The notes beneath the pieces were generated by a model. The model searched no databases. It was given only the letters and a program-made list of their open reading frames with translations, and was not told the DNA's origin. A DNA stretch of 64,000 nucleotides, taken from the NCBI RefSeq assembly GCF_018100905.1, contig NZ_JAGJEG010000015.1, forward strand, positions 1-64,000, read 5' to 3'. The translations under genes were made by a program, and so were the position numbers. Origin of the DNA: Pseudoalteromonas sp. MMG010 (lineage in GTDB: Bacteria; Pseudomonadota; Gammaproteobacteria; Enterobacterales; Alteromonadaceae). This document shows, piece by piece, positions 56,490 through 64,000 of this stretch; position 1 is the first letter of the stretch, and every line of letters begins with the position of its first letter.

Positions 56490-57708
56490 GCACGTTTTAA
56501 ACGGTCTTTTAATTAGCCTTGTTATTACAAGCTTTAGTGCAAGCGCTCAAGTTAAAGGTTTAATTCAAATCAGAGCAGTGGCAAGCGATGATGCGACTGC
56601 TTTTTTAGATAATGGTGTGGGTTTGTATCGTCATGGTGGGGACAGCGACAATGTGCTGCTTTCGCAAGGTGTAATCGATTATAAAGCTGATTTAACCACT
56701 GGTTGGTCGGCTCATGCCGTATTAAATGCCAACCAAGAGCCAAAAGTAAGCCTGGGTTTTACTCAGGCGTACTTTCAATATCAGCCATTAACCCGAAGTA
56801 AATACAAATGGCACGTGCGAGTGGGTGGGTTTTATCCACTTATGTCGTTAGAAAATCCCGATATTGGGTGGCTTTCACCTTATAATTATACCAATTCGGC
56901 AATTAATAGTTGGATTGGCGAAGAAGTGCGTACTATTGGTGCTGAGTTGACTATTAAACGTCCTGCCAGACAGTTTAATAGTAAGCATAGTTTTAGCTTT
57001 GTAGGGGCAACGTTTAAAGGTAATGACCCTACGGGGACGATACTATCGTGGCGAGGTTTTGCATTACATGACAGGCAAACAACGTTTAACGAGGGAATAA
57101 AACTAGGGCCTATCGCGTCGCTAAATGAATTTGATTTACGCTGGCAAGCTTCACAAGTATTACCTTTTGAAGAGGTAGATGGGCGATTTGGTTATTACGT
57201 GGGGATGCATTGGGATTATCTAAAGAAATCTCAGTTTAGACTTTATTACTATGATAATAACGGGGATCCAACAGCCGTAAATTATAGCTCTGGACAATAT
57301 GCTTGGGATACCCGTTTTAGTAGTGCTGCGTGGCTATATAAGTTTAATAATAATACGCGGTTTATAGCACAAATCTTAAAGGGTGAAACTGAGATGGGTG
57401 CCAATGCCCTTATAGATAATGCATTTTACAGCCATTATTTAATGCTCAGTCATAAGCTTGATAAACATAGGTTATCAATAAGGTATGATTACTTTAATGT
57501 AGATGATAACGATACGACAACATTTGATGATAACGCGAGCTATGGCGAAGGTTTTACAGCGACCTGGCGTTACCAAGTGAGCAAAACGGTGCAGTTAGGG
57601 ATTGAAGGCTCTGCATTAAAAAGCTTTATTGATAATAGGGCTGCAAGCAATTTAGCGCAGCGTATATCGCAACAACAAATACAAATTAATGCACAGTGGC
57701 GCTTTTAA
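56479..57708 (+). CDS. Outer membrane beta-barrel protein, unknown function
   Basis: About 409 residues with a signal peptide (ending ASA-QVKG). Alternating strands with aromatic girdles and the C-terminal QINAQWRF (final Phe) indicate an outer membrane barrel of porin-like size. I do not recognise the substrate. The ATG at 56479 lies inside the last codons of the cupredoxin gene, so the two are translationally coupled. The in-frame ATG at 56470 is an alternative start. Confidence 0.75.
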   Translation: MTIKHVLNGLLISLVITSFSASAQVKGLIQIRAVASDDATAFLDNGVGLYRHGGDSDNVLLSQGVIDYKADLTTGWSAHAVLNANQEPKVSLGFTQAYFQYQPLTRSKYKWHVRVGGFYPLMSLENPDIGWLSPYNYTNSAINSWIGEEVRTIGAELTIKRPARQFNSKHSFSFVGATFKGNDPTGTILSWRGFALHDRQTTFNEGIKLGPIASLNEFDLRWQASQVLPFEEVDGRFGYYVGMHWDYLKKSQFRLYYYDNNGDPTAVNYSSGQYAWDTRFSSAAWLYKFNNNTRFIAQILKGETEMGANALIDNAFYSHYLMLSHKLDKHRLSIRYDYFNVDDNDTTTFDDNASYGEGFTATWRYQVSKTVQLGIEGSALKSFIDNRAASNLAQRISQQQIQINAQWRF

Positions 57709-57709
57709 T

Positions 57710-57737
57710 AATAAAGGCGCTTAATAGCACCTTTATT
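57710..57737. terminator. Hairpin between convergent genes (barrel / speE)
   Basis: Stem AATAAAGG/CCTTTATT with an additional GC pair set inside. T- and A-rich flanks suit both directions, but the stem is AT-rich. Confidence 0.6.
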
Positions 57738-57753
57738 ATAACGATGAAGTAAA

Positions 57754-58617
57754 TTATTTTTTATTAAAAACGCGTTGCATAAAGTTAGGCGTTGATAATG
57801 CTCCGTGGTGTATTGCGCCATTGTAATACTCACTTTGCAGGGCAATTTTACTCGCTGTATCTTCTCTAAAACCATCAAATGCTTGTGACTTACGTGCAAG
57901 TGTAACTGACCATAACCCACTTGGATAAATAGGTTGTGGGAATGGTAATGTCTGTAAATCGTTAAAGCCAACATCTAACATCGCATTACGCATTTCTACT
58001 AACAGCGGCATATGCATTAATGGAGATTCACTTTGTTGTACTAAAATACCACCCGGGCGAAGTGCTTTTAAACAGCTAGTATAAAAAGCATGATTAAATA
58101 AACCTTCACCAGGGCCAACAGGATCGGTACCGTCGACAATAACTACATCAATAGACTCACCCGCTAGTTCACGCATATATTTTATACCGTCGTCAAACAT
58201 TACGGTAGCGCGAGGGTCATCGTTTGATTCACATAGCTCAGGGAAGTACTTTAACGACATTTGCGTTACAACTTCATCGATATCTATTTGTGTTACTGTC
58301 TCTACACCATCATGCTTAAGTACTTCGCGTAATGTACCGCAATCGCCACCGCCAATAATCACGACATTTTTAGGTGCTGGGTGGGCTAAAAGTGCAGGGT
58401 GGCTAATCATTTCATGGTAAAAGAAATTTTCACGGCTTGTGACCATTGTACAGCCATCAATAATCATTAAGTTTCCAAAGTCAGTGGTTTCGAACATTTC
58501 TACCTTTTGAAAAGGAGATTGTTTTTCTTCTAACTTTTTATTGATACGTAAAGAAAACGCGCTGCCGTCACGCTCGCTGATTTCTGTAAACCACTTACTT
58601 TGATCTAAATTTACCAT
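57754..58617 (-). CDS. speE: Spermidine synthase (polyamine aminopropyltransferase) SpeE
   Basis: This 287-residue protein has VVIIGGGDCGTLREVLKH (decarboxylated SAM binding), VTQIDIDEVV and the catalytic VIVDGTDPVGPGEGLF loop with the conserved Asp. It transfers aminopropyl groups to putrescine. It is divergent from speA, which makes the agmatine precursor, so the polyamine pathway is grouped here, though speD and speB are not in the window. Confidence 0.95.
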   Translation of the reverse strand: MVNLDQSKWFTEISERDGSAFSLRINKKLEEKQSPFQKVEMFETTDFGNLMIIDGCTMVTSRENFFYHEMISHPALLAHPAPKNVVIIGGGDCGTLREVLKHDGVETVTQIDIDEVVTQMSLKYFPELCESNDDPRATVMFDDGIKYMRELAGESIDVVIVDGTDPVGPGEGLFNHAFYTSCLKALRPGGILVQQSESPLMHMPLLVEMRNAMLDVGFNDLQTLPFPQPIYPSGLWSVTLARKSQAFDGFREDTASKIALQSEYYNGAIHHGALSTPNFMQRVFNKK

Positions 58618-58815
58618 GATTGCATTTACACTTTTTGAGTTGAGTATGGAAAAAGGGCAATTCTGCCAGTGCTTGGCGTTATGCTCAATGAAATTTTATT
58701 GCTTTTAGACAATAAAGTGCTTTAGTTCGCATTGAAAGTACATTTATTGTTAGCTTAGCAGATAATGACGTATTAAAATGCGCGTCACTTGCAAATATAT
58801 TTAAGAAGAATGGCT

Positions 58816-60696
58816 ATGGTTTGGGGTTTAGAAACAGCACGCGATACCTACAACGTTACTCATTGGAGTGATGGTTATTTTGATATTAATGATAAGGGAG
58901 AGTTAGTAGCTTACCCTGGTGGTGCTCACTCTGATGTTGCTATTTCATTATCTCAGCTAACAGAGCAATTTAAACAACAAGGCCTAACCTTACCTGTTTT
59001 AGTTCGTTTTACTGATATTTTGCAAGATAGGGTGGATACTTTAACGCACGCTTTTACCGGGGCGCGAAGTAATCGCAACTATCAGGGGCAATATACGTGT
59101 GTTTATCCAATTAAAGTAAACCAACAGCGCTCAGTGGTGAGCAAACTATTGGCGCACCCAAGTGGTTTAGTTGGATTGGAAGCTGGGTCTAAGCCAGAAC
59201 TAATGGCTATTTTAGGTATCGCGAAAACCCCTATCACGATAGTTTGTAATGGTTACAAAGATAGTGAGTTTTTACGCTTAGCTTGTATTGGGCAAGCGAT
59301 GGGCCACAAAGTGAAAGTAGTGGTGGAAAAACTATCGGAATTAAGCACCTTATTGAACGAAATTGAAACCTTAAATATAGAACCGGCTATCGGTATTCGC
59401 ATTCGTTTAAACTCAGTCGGTAAGGGGAAATGGCAAAATACGGGCGGTGAAAAAGGCAAATTTGGACTCACTGCTGGGCAAGTATTAAGTGCCGTTGAAA
59501 TGTTAAAACAACATAATAAGCTGCATTTAATGCAAATGGTGCATTTTCATATCGGGTCGCAAATTGCCAATATTCGTGATATTCATCGTGCATTACGTGA
59601 ATGTGCGCGTCACTTTGCAGAGCTGTCACAGCTAGGTGTGCCACTTAATACTGTTGATGTAGGTGGTGGATTAGGTGTTGATTACGAAGGCTCTGGATCG
59701 CGTAGTTCGTGCTCAATGAATTACACAGTACAAGAATATGCACGTAATGTTGTTAATGCATTTGCTGAGGTATGCGAGCAACACCAATTAACACACCCTG
59801 CCATTATTACCGAATCGGGTCGCGCTTTAACTGCTCATCATGCTGTTTTAATTACCGATGTAATTGATGTTGAAAAAGCGCCAAATCATGAAAACCCCGA
59901 GCCACCACACGAAAATAGTGCTTTAGTACTTCAAGAAATGTGGCAATGTTTATCACGTTTAACTCCGCGTATGGCAATGGAGGTGTATCACGATGCGATG
60001 CATTTATTTAGTGAAGCACATGACCAATACGTACATGGATTAGTAGGTATGCTAGAGTGGGCGAAAATAGAGCAGCTGTACTTTAGTGTGTTACAACGAG
60101 TAAGAGTGTCGTTAAGTAATAATGCGCGAGCACATCGTGAAGTATTAGATGATTTAAATGAAAAGCTGGCAGATAAGTTGTTTGTTAATTTCTCATTATT
60201 TCAATCATTACCAGATGTATGGGGAATAGGGCAATTGTTTCCAATAATGCCTATCGAAAACCTTGATAAACCTTTAACGCAGCGCGCCATTATTCAAGAT
60301 ATTACTTGTGATTCTGATGGTCAAATTAGAGAGTATGTTGAAGGCTCTGGTATTGAGAGTAGTTTACCTATTCCTGAGTATGTCCAAGGCGATCAATATC
60401 ATGTTGCGATGTTTATGGTGGGTGCTTATCAGGAGATTTTAGGTGACTTACATAACCTCTTTGGTGATACCGATTCGGTGCATGTCGAGCTAAGCGAGCA
60501 AGGTTACACATTAACGAATGCCTTAAAAGGCGATAGTGTGAAGGATGTTTTAGAGTGTGTAGATTACGACAGTAAGCTGCTAGCGAGTAATTTTGCCGAG
60601 CAAATAAATAAGTTAAACGTGCCACAGCAACTTAAGCAATGCTATTTAGATGAGCTAAATGCAGGTCTTGCTGGCTACACCTACTTTGAAGATTAA
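58816..60696 (+). CDS. speA: Biosynthetic arginine decarboxylase SpeA
   Basis: About 626 residues, the family size. The PLP-dependent TIM barrel has VYPIKVNQQRSVV with the PLP lysine, GLEAGSKPELMAIL, QMVHFHIGSQIANIRD and VDVGGGLGVDYEG. The active-site Cys motif DITCDSDGQI and a C-terminal GAYQEILGDLHNLFGD follow. It converts arginine to agmatine. The ATG at 58816 is 7 bases after AAGAAG and preferred over 58810 and the upstream TTG. Confidence 0.95.
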   Translation: MVWGLETARDTYNVTHWSDGYFDINDKGELVAYPGGAHSDVAISLSQLTEQFKQQGLTLPVLVRFTDILQDRVDTLTHAFTGARSNRNYQGQYTCVYPIKVNQQRSVVSKLLAHPSGLVGLEAGSKPELMAILGIAKTPITIVCNGYKDSEFLRLACIGQAMGHKVKVVVEKLSELSTLLNEIETLNIEPAIGIRIRLNSVGKGKWQNTGGEKGKFGLTAGQVLSAVEMLKQHNKLHLMQMVHFHIGSQIANIRDIHRALRECARHFAELSQLGVPLNTVDVGGGLGVDYEGSGSRSSCSMNYTVQEYARNVVNAFAEVCEQHQLTHPAIITESGRALTAHHAVLITDVIDVEKAPNHENPEPPHENSALVLQEMWQCLSRLTPRMAMEVYHDAMHLFSEAHDQYVHGLVGMLEWAKIEQLYFSVLQRVRVSLSNNARAHREVLDDLNEKLADKLFVNFSLFQSLPDVWGIGQLFPIMPIENLDKPLTQRAIIQDITCDSDGQIREYVEGSGIESSLPIPEYVQGDQYHVAMFMVGAYQEILGDLHNLFGDTDSVHVELSEQGYTLTNALKGDSVKDVLECVDYDSKLLASNFAEQINKLNVPQQLKQCYLDELNAGLAGYTYFED

Positions 60697-60750
60697 CAGT
60701 AAAAATAAAGTTGCGTGCAATAACGCGAAGTAATGAAGGAATGATAACCC

Positions 60751-61626
60751 ATGTCAGTAATACGCTGTGTATTTAGTTTTTTATTTTACACTATTAATAC
60801 ATTAATTTGGTTTGTACCAATTTTTGTTTGTGGATTAATAAAGCTTATCCCTTTTAAACCTTTACAAAATGCAATGAGTTGGATTGCTAAGCAATGCGCC
60901 ACTATTTGGGTGACCTGTAACACGTTTAATCAAAAGCTGTTTACTCCGTACCGCTTAACGGTCACCGGACTTGATGATATTAAGCTTAAAGATTGGTATC
61001 TTGTTATCGCCAACCACCAAAGTTGGGTCGATATTTTAGTGCTACAACGTGTGTTTAATCGCAAGATTCCATTTTTAAACTTTTTTCTAAAAAAAGAGCT
61101 GCTATATGTGCCTATACTCGGTTTATCTTGGTGGGCACTCGATTTTCCTTTTATGACTCGTACGAGCAAAAGTCAGTTAAAAAAGAACCCTAAATTACGC
61201 GGTAAAGACTTAGAAACAACGCGTAAAGCATGTGCAAAGTTTAAAGAGATGCCTGTTAGTGTAGTTAACTTTGTTGAGGGTACCCGTTTTACTGCGCAAA
61301 AGCACGAACGTCAAAAGAGTCCGTTTCCACGTTTGTTAAAACCTAAAGCGGGTGGTATCGCATTTGTGATGCAAGCAATGGGTGAGCAAATATCTAAAGT
61401 GGTGAATGTAACCATTCAATACCCACAAGGTATCCCTTCTTTTTTAGATTTTATTTGCGGTAAAGTAAAACATGTACAAGTGCATGTTGAAATAAAGCCA
61501 GTTAGCCCAGAATTGATAGGTGATTACACCGGAGATAATGAATTTAGAGTGCGCTTTCAAAGTGAGCTAAATCGCATGTGGGAGCAAAAAGAGCACACTT
61601 TAAAAGAGCTAGAAGAAAAATTATAG
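60751..61626 (+). CDS. 1-acylglycerol-3-phosphate acyltransferase, YihG-like
   Basis: This 291-residue protein has N-terminal hydrophobic helices, the catalytic NHQSWVD (H-x4-D) motif near residue 89, and FVEGTRFT in the second motif, as in the YihG/PlsC family. It would acylate lysophosphatidic acid in the inner membrane. AAGGAATG precedes the ATG. It follows speA by 54 bases. Confidence 0.9.
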   Translation: MSVIRCVFSFLFYTINTLIWFVPIFVCGLIKLIPFKPLQNAMSWIAKQCATIWVTCNTFNQKLFTPYRLTVTGLDDIKLKDWYLVIANHQSWVDILVLQRVFNRKIPFLNFFLKKELLYVPILGLSWWALDFPFMTRTSKSQLKKNPKLRGKDLETTRKACAKFKEMPVSVVNFVEGTRFTAQKHERQKSPFPRLLKPKAGGIAFVMQAMGEQISKVVNVTIQYPQGIPSFLDFICGKVKHVQVHVEIKPVSPELIGDYTGDNEFRVRFQSELNRMWEQKEHTLKELEEKL

Positions 61627-61669
61627 GGTGAACCTACACCCTTAACTTTTTATTCAACAGAGGCTAAAA

Positions 61670-62920
61670 ATGACACGCACACATTTACAAGAACTTATTG
61701 CACCGTGGTTTGATAAAGTCCCCGATGCTGACTTCTTAATCCCCATTACGACTATTTGTATTGGTATTATTTCATTATTATTTGTGTATTTATTTACTCG
61801 GCGCTTAATGCTTCCTGGTATACAAAAAGTAGTGACGAAGCTCTCTCCTAGTCGTATTGGTGCATTGGCTCCTATATTAGCTAAATTAAATAGACGTATC
61901 GCAGGGACATTGTGTTGTGTATTATTTTTAGCCACATTTGATAGTGTTTATCCTGTGAGCGAGATAGCTGGCGAGATATTAAAAACAATCGGCCAAGCTA
62001 TATTAATTATTTATGCAGGGTTTATTTTTAGCAGTATCGTGAGTATTGCTGGCGCTATTTATAATCAACTTGAGTTTTCGCGTGATGTGCCTATTCAAGG
62101 ATTAATTCAAGTTGTTAAACTTGCCACTTTTATCGTGTGTGCGATTTTAATTGTCAGTGTGGTATTAGAAAAGTCACCGACTTATATACTATCGGGTTTT
62201 GGTGCGATTGCTGCGGTTACGTTATTAGTATTTAAAGATACTATCTTAGGCTTTGTCGCCAGTATTCAAATTGCAGCCAACCGATTAGTCACCTATGGCG
62301 ACTGGATACAAGTTGATAATTATGGTGCAGATGGCGAAGTCATTGATCTAGGTTTAAATACAGTTAAAGTGCGTAACTGGGACAATACCATCACAACCAT
62401 TCCAACCTATATGCTGGTGGCTGGTTCGTTTAAAAACTGGCGTGGTATGCAAGAGTCTGGTGGTAGACGTATAAAACGTTCACTGAATATCGATATGAAC
62501 AGTATTTGCTTAGTGGATGATCAATTACATAAACAAATCAGCAATAGTATAAAGCTCGATGATTTTATTGTAATAGGATCTCTGCCAAATCCGGTATCGA
62601 ATTTAGGGCTATTTAGGCGCTACGCTGAAGGCTATTTAAAAAGACATAAAAAGGTTAATAGCTCATTAACCTTAATGGTGCGTGAGTTACAGCCTTTAAA
62701 TCATGGCTTACCTATTGAATTTTATTGCTTTAGTGAAGATAAACGCTGGATTTCGTTTGAACATTTACAAGCAGAAATAATGGACCATTTACTTGCTGTT
62801 CTGCCCATTTTCTCACTACACCCTTATCAAAGTGTGAGTGGGCAATTAACATTACCTCAAAGCCCCCATCATGGAGAAAATCCTAAAGTGGAAAAAATAG
62901 CGCAGACAGATAAAGCATAA
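61670..62920 (+). CDS. Mechanosensitive ion channel, MscS family (YbdG-like)
   Basis: This 416-residue protein has several N-terminal helices, then the pore helix region (ILSGFGAIAAVTLLVFKDTILGFVASIQIAANRL) and an MscS beta domain (YGDWIQVDNYGADGEVIDLGLNTVKVRNWDNTITTIPTYML). The insert after residue 260 is as in the YbdG (MscM) branch. It opens under membrane tension to release solutes. GAGG precedes the ATG, and a terminator follows. Confidence 0.9.
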   Translation: MTRTHLQELIAPWFDKVPDADFLIPITTICIGIISLLFVYLFTRRLMLPGIQKVVTKLSPSRIGALAPILAKLNRRIAGTLCCVLFLATFDSVYPVSEIAGEILKTIGQAILIIYAGFIFSSIVSIAGAIYNQLEFSRDVPIQGLIQVVKLATFIVCAILIVSVVLEKSPTYILSGFGAIAAVTLLVFKDTILGFVASIQIAANRLVTYGDWIQVDNYGADGEVIDLGLNTVKVRNWDNTITTIPTYMLVAGSFKNWRGMQESGGRRIKRSLNIDMNSICLVDDQLHKQISNSIKLDDFIVIGSLPNPVSNLGLFRRYAEGYLKRHKKVNSSLTLMVRELQPLNHGLPIEFYCFSEDKRWISFEHLQAEIMDHLLAVLPIFSLHPYQSVSGQLTLPQSPHHGENPKVEKIAQTDKA

Positions 62921-62933
62921 AAAAAGTAGTAAT

Positions 62934-62957
62934 AGCCACCAAATAGGTGGCTTTTTT
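62934..62957 (+). terminator. Terminator after the MscS gene
   Basis: Stem AGCCACC/GGTGGCT with loop AAATA and a run of T. The stem sequence matches the orphan hairpin at 6592. Confidence 0.92.
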
Positions 62958-63152
62958 ATTTTTCAATCAAGTAAAGGCAGTAATAACAAGTACAATATGT
63001 AAAAGGCGTGTATAGCACAGGGGTCATATTGGATTGTATAACGCAGCAAGCAAAAATATAACACTCATTGCAAGCGTTTTAATAATTTCATATCTGGTTC
63101 ATAAACAGCTTTACATACTGGCGCATAATGAATTTAAAAAGGATGTAGCATC

Positions 63153-63782
63153 ATGAAAATTAAACTTATTTTAAACGCAACGGTATTAACGTTATTACTC
63201 AGTGGTTGCGAAATGACCAATACAGGTAAAGGGGCTGCCATTGGTGCTGCAGCGGGTGGTATTTTAGGTAAAGCAACGGGAAATCATAAAGATAAACGTA
63301 TTTTTATTGGTGCTGCTATTGGTGCGCTCGCAGGTGCAGCAGTCGGGGATTATATGGATAAACAAGAGCAAGCATTTCGCGATGAACTCGCAGGCTCGGG
63401 TGTTGAAGTTGTACGTGAAGGAGATAACTTGCGTTTAGTTATGCCTGCTAATATTACCTTTGCAAGCGATCAGTCTTATATTACATCGGGTTTTTACAAT
63501 ACCTTAGACGCTATCGCGAAGGTGATGAATAAATACGAAAAAACATATTTAAGCATACAAGGCCATACAGATAGCACAGGTAAAGACAGCTATAATATGA
63601 ATTTATCGCGCGATCGCGCTCAGAGTGTAAAAAATTATTTAGTAAATCAACAAATTATAGCAGCTAGAATGAGTACAAGAGGGTATGGTGAGTCTCAACC
63701 CGTAGCGAGTAACGACAATGCAAATGGTCGTGCATTAAACCGTCGAGTTGAGATTCAAATAGTGCCGAATACGCAGAGCTAA
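63153..63782 (+). CDS. OmpA family lipoprotein (YiaD-like)
   Basis: This 209-residue protein has a lipobox LLLSGC (Cys19), a glycine-zipper segment (about 25-72, GAAIGAAAGGILGKATG and GAAIGALAGAAVG), and a C-terminal OmpA peptidoglycan-binding domain (about 95-205, with IQGHTDSTGKDSYNMNLSRDRAQSV and RALNRRVEI). It anchors the outer membrane to peptidoglycan. AAGGATG precedes the ATG. Confidence 0.92.
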   Translation: MKIKLILNATVLTLLLSGCEMTNTGKGAAIGAAAGGILGKATGNHKDKRIFIGAAIGALAGAAVGDYMDKQEQAFRDELAGSGVEVVREGDNLRLVMPANITFASDQSYITSGFYNTLDAIAKVMNKYEKTYLSIQGHTDSTGKDSYNMNLSRDRAQSVKNYLVNQQIIAARMSTRGYGESQPVASNDNANGRALNRRVEIQIVPNTQS

Positions 63783-63785
63783 TAG

Positions 63786-64000
63786 TTAGTTTTTGTTAAA
63801 CTGTAACTCACATAAACGTTGATATAATGGGGAGCTTTGTAGTAATTGTTGATGGCTCCCTGTTGCTTTTATCTCTGCATTTTCCATTACCACAATCATA
63901 TCGGCGTGTTTTACAGTTGCTAATCGGTGCGCAATAATTAACGTTGTCCTATTTTTCATTAAGTGCTCAAGCGCTGCTTGAACATGCTGCTCACTTTGTG
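63786..64000 (-). CDS. ABC transporter ATPase, C-terminal part (partial)
   Basis: The last 70 codons lie on the minus strand and run off the right edge. The visible part is the end of an ABC ATPase domain, SEQHVQAALEHLMKNRTTLI then IAHRLATVKHADMIVVME (H-loop His in AHRLAT) and a GSHQQLL segment. This is typical of half-size exporters fused to a membrane domain, such as MsbA-like proteins. The substrate cannot be deduced. The stop lies 4 bases after the OmpA-family gene's stop. Confidence 0.85.
   Translation of the reverse strand, partial: QSEQHVQAALEHLMKNRTTLIIAHRLATVKHADMIVVMENAEIKATGSHQQLLQSSPLYQRLCELQFNKN

Overview
The window reads as a chromosomal segment of a marine gammaproteobacterium, most probably Pseudoalteromonas or a close relative. 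This is inferred from the AT-rich composition, the protein sequences and the neighbourhoods. Several gene pairs match Escherichia coli neighbourhoods (yheS/yheV/slyX/fkpA, rsd/hemE, sthA/fabR, leuABCD, bioH/comF, tex/greB/ompR-envZ). No rRNA, tRNA, CRISPR array, insertion sequence or prophage was seen.

Layout. 1-980 is a non-coding tandem array of about 165-bp units, entered from the left edge. 1081-10615 holds housekeeping genes: a TIGR02444 protein, ABC-F YheS, YheV, SlyX, a WD40 lipoprotein, FkpA, Rsd, HemE, SthA and a fatty acid desaturase with a FabR-type operator. 10740-16435 holds fabR and the leucine operon leuABCD, preceded by a leader peptide and attenuator that had to be found by eye. 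16483-21800 is accessory: an ECF sigma factor of the type linked to Ser/Thr kinases, a coupled small ORF, a Hanks-type kinase with altered HRD and DFG motifs, a multi-pass membrane protein and a lipoprotein. 21894-29880 is a mixed block of a DUF3360 permease, small exported proteins, a TerB protein, an S41 protease, endonuclease I, a PepSY protein and a thioesterase. 30200-31660 is lexA with two SOS boxes, then a Sco protein. 31887-38154 is a chemotaxis-type operon (STAS, CheY, CheA, CheW, soluble receptor, CheR) without cheB or cheD. 38163-49401 holds a polysaccharide deacetylase, DinF, NfuA, an M14 peptidase, a Zur-box-linked zinc receptor locus, ComF/BioH and a SprA-related metalloprotease. 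49479-57708 holds tex, a CBS protein with a small exported partner, greB, ompR-envZ and a cupredoxin-like/outer-membrane-barrel pair. 57754-64000 holds speE, speA, an acyltransferase, an MscS channel, an OmpA-family lipoprotein and the end of an ABC exporter.

The most interesting item is the sigma/kinase locus. The same bipartite element, TTACGGATTTTA-N10-CGTAGCT, lies upstream of the sigma gene (16966-16994) and upstream of the membrane-protein gene (19935-19963) at identical internal spacing, with a degenerate copy before the kinase. This suggests an autoregulated sigma factor whose output includes the unknown envelope proteins at 20019-21800, possibly gated by phosphorylation of a threonine in sigma region 2 as described for EcfP/PknT of Vibrio parahaemolyticus. 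The leu attenuator, the tandem array, the FabR-operator desaturase-sthA pair and the zinc locus are further points of interest.
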